Positions 33,870-35,518 of a stretch of 35,518 nucleotides of DNA are shown in pieces. The DNA lies in NCBI GenBank assembly GCA_030613005.1, contig JAUWMV010000001.1, positions 71,771 to 107,288 on the forward strand, in the 5' to 3' direction. The stretch is from a bacterium. GTDB lineage: Bacteria > UBP14 > UBA6098 > B30-G16. The notes beneath the pieces were generated by a model, which saw only the letters and a program-made list of their open reading frames with translations, was not told the DNA's origin and did not search any database. Positions within the stretch are counted from its first letter, which is position 1. Each line of letters starts with the position of its first letter. A program made the position numbers and the translations under genes.

Positions 33870-35518
33870 ATGTTTAGATCGTATTTAATAATTGTTTTCA
33901 CTTTTATTGTTTCGATTGCCTTAGCTCAGTCACCGGTTTCATATCCAGAGATTGGCAATGACTTTCTTGTAAATCCTGGATTTATTGGTTCAGCCAGTAG
34001 TAACTATTGGAAATTAAGCATTAATAAATGCCATGATGTAAAATCATATGGTTCGTACATAGCAGGTAAGGGATATATTCTCGGTGGCGATTATATTAAT
34101 TGCGAGAGCGGAGCAAAGGAATGGAATCTTTATTGGGGTTTAGGAATTGGGGCAAAGGAATTCGGCATCGGTTATATCGACCGTAACATTTACTTTGAAG
34201 GTTCTAGATCTCATAGCTGGCGTATTGGCAGTCTGATTAGACCTACTAATTGGATATCATTGGGCTTACGAACCGGAAAAAATTGGGGGGATGATACCAG
34301 AATAGGTATCGCATTTAGACCGTATAAAGACTTTGTAACAATATGGTCAGATGCCGCAATTGTCGATAGGAAGCCCGAGTCATATTTCGCAGGTGTGGAT
34401 ATTTGTCCTGCTCGTGGTATTCATTTCTATTGTAACTATTGGCCTGATGATGAGGAATATCAATTAGGATTTAAATTCGACTTAGCTCATATCTCTCTTC
34501 ATGCGGGTTATACCGACGAGAATAATAATGAAGCATCGTTTACATTATCGCGTAAGCGACTCAAAAGCCCTGTGAAATATAAGACAAAAAAGGTTAAACT
34601 AATTTTATCTGGTGATTATTCCGAAACGTATAAATTATTTAAAAAGGATGGTTTTATATATCTTTCACGATCAATCGATAAGCTTTGTAGGGATGAATCT
34701 GTTGAAAAGATCGTTATAAGGTTAAATTCGCTTGGTCTATCATTTGCACAACTCGAAGAAATTAGGGCATCTCTGGAGTTTTTCCGAAATAGAGGTGGAA
34801 AAATTGTTATTTATTCTGATTATCTTGATAACCGCTCTATGTTTTTGGCTTCTGTAGCGGATTCCATCTATTTAAATCCAGTCGGCTCGGTTACTTTCAT
34901 TGGGGTAGGTGTGGAGATGATCTATTTCCGGCAGCTTTTCGATAAAATTGGTGTAACTCCGGACATTGTAAACATAGGAAATTATAAAACTGGATATGAA
35001 CAGTTTACAAGAGATACTATGTCTCCCGAGATGAGAGAAGAGATTATGAAAATCCTTAACACCATAGATACCTTTGTGGTTGAAAAAGTTTCCAAGGGAA
35101 GAGGTGTTAGTATAGCAACTGTTCGAGAATGGATCGATAATGCTCCTCAGAATCCCAATGATGCAAAGGAATCCGGGATTGTTGACGAGTTAGTTCACTG
35201 GAATGAATTTATGAAGGAATCCGATTGGAACAAATCAGTTGAGTTCTCGACTTATGTGTTTGAGAAAAATGAGCTTGCAGATATTTGGAGTAAACCACCA
35301 AGAATTGCAGTTATACCATTTGAGGGTTCTATAGTCACTGGGAATTCGTCTCGTGGTGGTTTGTTTAGTTCGAAATCGATGGGTGATAAGAGCATTGTAA
35401 AGACAATCGAAAAAGCTATGAAAGATCGGAATGTAAAAGGGATAATTCTTCGAATAAATTCTGGTGGTGGTTCGGCTTTTGCTTCAGAAGAGATTTGGCA
35501 AGCTGTTAAAAAGGCAGC
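33870..35518 (+). CDS. sppA: SppA-type S49 peptidase with N-terminal beta-rich domain (partial)
   Basis: The frame runs off the window; 549 residues are visible. A signal peptide (cut near S-I-A-L-A-Q) is followed by ~210 residues of alternating beta-strand sequence that look like an outer-membrane barrel or PorV-like domain. From ~230 two tandem S49 domains follow. The first carries the general-base lysine K373 in NYKTGYEQFTRDTMSPEMREE. The second carries the nucleophile S535 in RINSGGGSAFASEEIW, just before the end. The usual NSPGGS is NSGGGS here. SppA degrades leftover signal peptides or membrane protein fragments at the inner membrane, so the barrel-like front is unexpected. GGAGGAG lies before the ATG at 33870. 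Confidence 0.85.
   Translation, partial: MFRSYLIIVFTFIVSIALAQSPVSYPEIGNDFLVNPGFIGSASSNYWKLSINKCHDVKSYGSYIAGKGYILGGDYINCESGAKEWNLYWGLGIGAKEFGIGYIDRNIYFEGSRSHSWRIGSLIRPTNWISLGLRTGKNWGDDTRIGIAFRPYKDFVTIWSDAAIVDRKPESYFAGVDICPARGIHFYCNYWPDDEEYQLGFKFDLAHISLHAGYTDENNNEASFTLSRKRLKSPVKYKTKKVKLILSGDYSETYKLFKKDGFIYLSRSIDKLCRDESVEKIVIRLNSLGLSFAQLEEIRASLEFFRNRGGKIVIYSDYLDNRSMFLASVADSIYLNPVGSVTFIGVGVEMIYFRQLFDKIGVTPDIVNIGNYKTGYEQFTRDTMSPEMREEIMKILNTIDTFVVEKVSKGRGVSIATVREWIDNAPQNPNDAKESGIVDELVHWNEFMKESDWNKSVEFSTYVFEKNELADIWSKPPRIAVIPFEGSIVTGNSSRGGLFSSKSMGDKSIVKTIEKAMKDRNVKGIILRINSGGGSAFASEEIWQAVKKA

Overview
This 35.5 kb window is AT-rich bacterial chromosome with dense gene runs. It also has a few gene-poor gaps that hold gene debris. 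The best guess for the organism is an uncultured, fermentative, diderm anaerobe of the FCB type (Cloacimonadota, WOR-3 or Marinimicrobia-like). That rests on a C25 (gingipain-type) protease with a type IX secretion (T9SS) C-terminal sorting domain, a PorV/PorQ-like barrel, secreted lipoproteins, butyrate kinase, pyruvate phosphate dikinase and carbamate kinase. No rRNA or marker gene fixes the lineage.

Layout. At 1-58 (-) is the N-terminus of an exported protein. At 201-2942 (-) lie lplA, lgt and comF. At 3066-14574 (+) is a long gene run: uppP, an MsbA-type ABC exporter, a GT4 glycosyltransferase, a PorV-like barrel, a second glycosyltransferase-like protein, a 1503-aa C25 protease with VCBS repeats and a T9SS tail, and carbamate kinase. 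These genes plausibly serve surface glycoconjugate assembly and export of a surface protease. At 14655-16845 (+) are mreD, a deoxyhypusine-synthase-like protein of unknown role, and a class I glutamine amidotransferase that appears to start at ATT. At 16946-19614 (-) a NYN-domain protein is coupled to a membrane-anchored protein with roadblock-like domains. A tRNA-Leu(GAG) follows with a very good promoter. Next come a ThiI/MnmA-like PP-loop enzyme (-), butyrate kinase (+) and pyruvate phosphate dikinase (+) with a clear terminator.

From 25.1 to 27.8 kb the DNA is sparse and partly decayed. It holds remnants of a T9SS cargo gene, an ankyrin-repeat gene and the first ~26 residues of an APC amino-acid permease, between intact genes for a DUF1847 protein and an FMN reductase. 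A HutH-like MIO ammonia-lyase with an Ala-Cys-Gly cofactor triad follows (-). The last 6 kb (+) encode a thioredoxin-like lipoprotein, a beta-propeller lipoprotein flanked by two diverged copies of an intergenic repeat, and a SppA protease fused to an N-terminal beta-rich domain, cut by the window end.

No CRISPR array, phage, intact insertion sequence or rRNA gene was seen. The best candidates for undescribed biology are the NYN/roadblock pair, the DHS-like/amidotransferase pair with its ATT start, and the barrel-SppA fusion.
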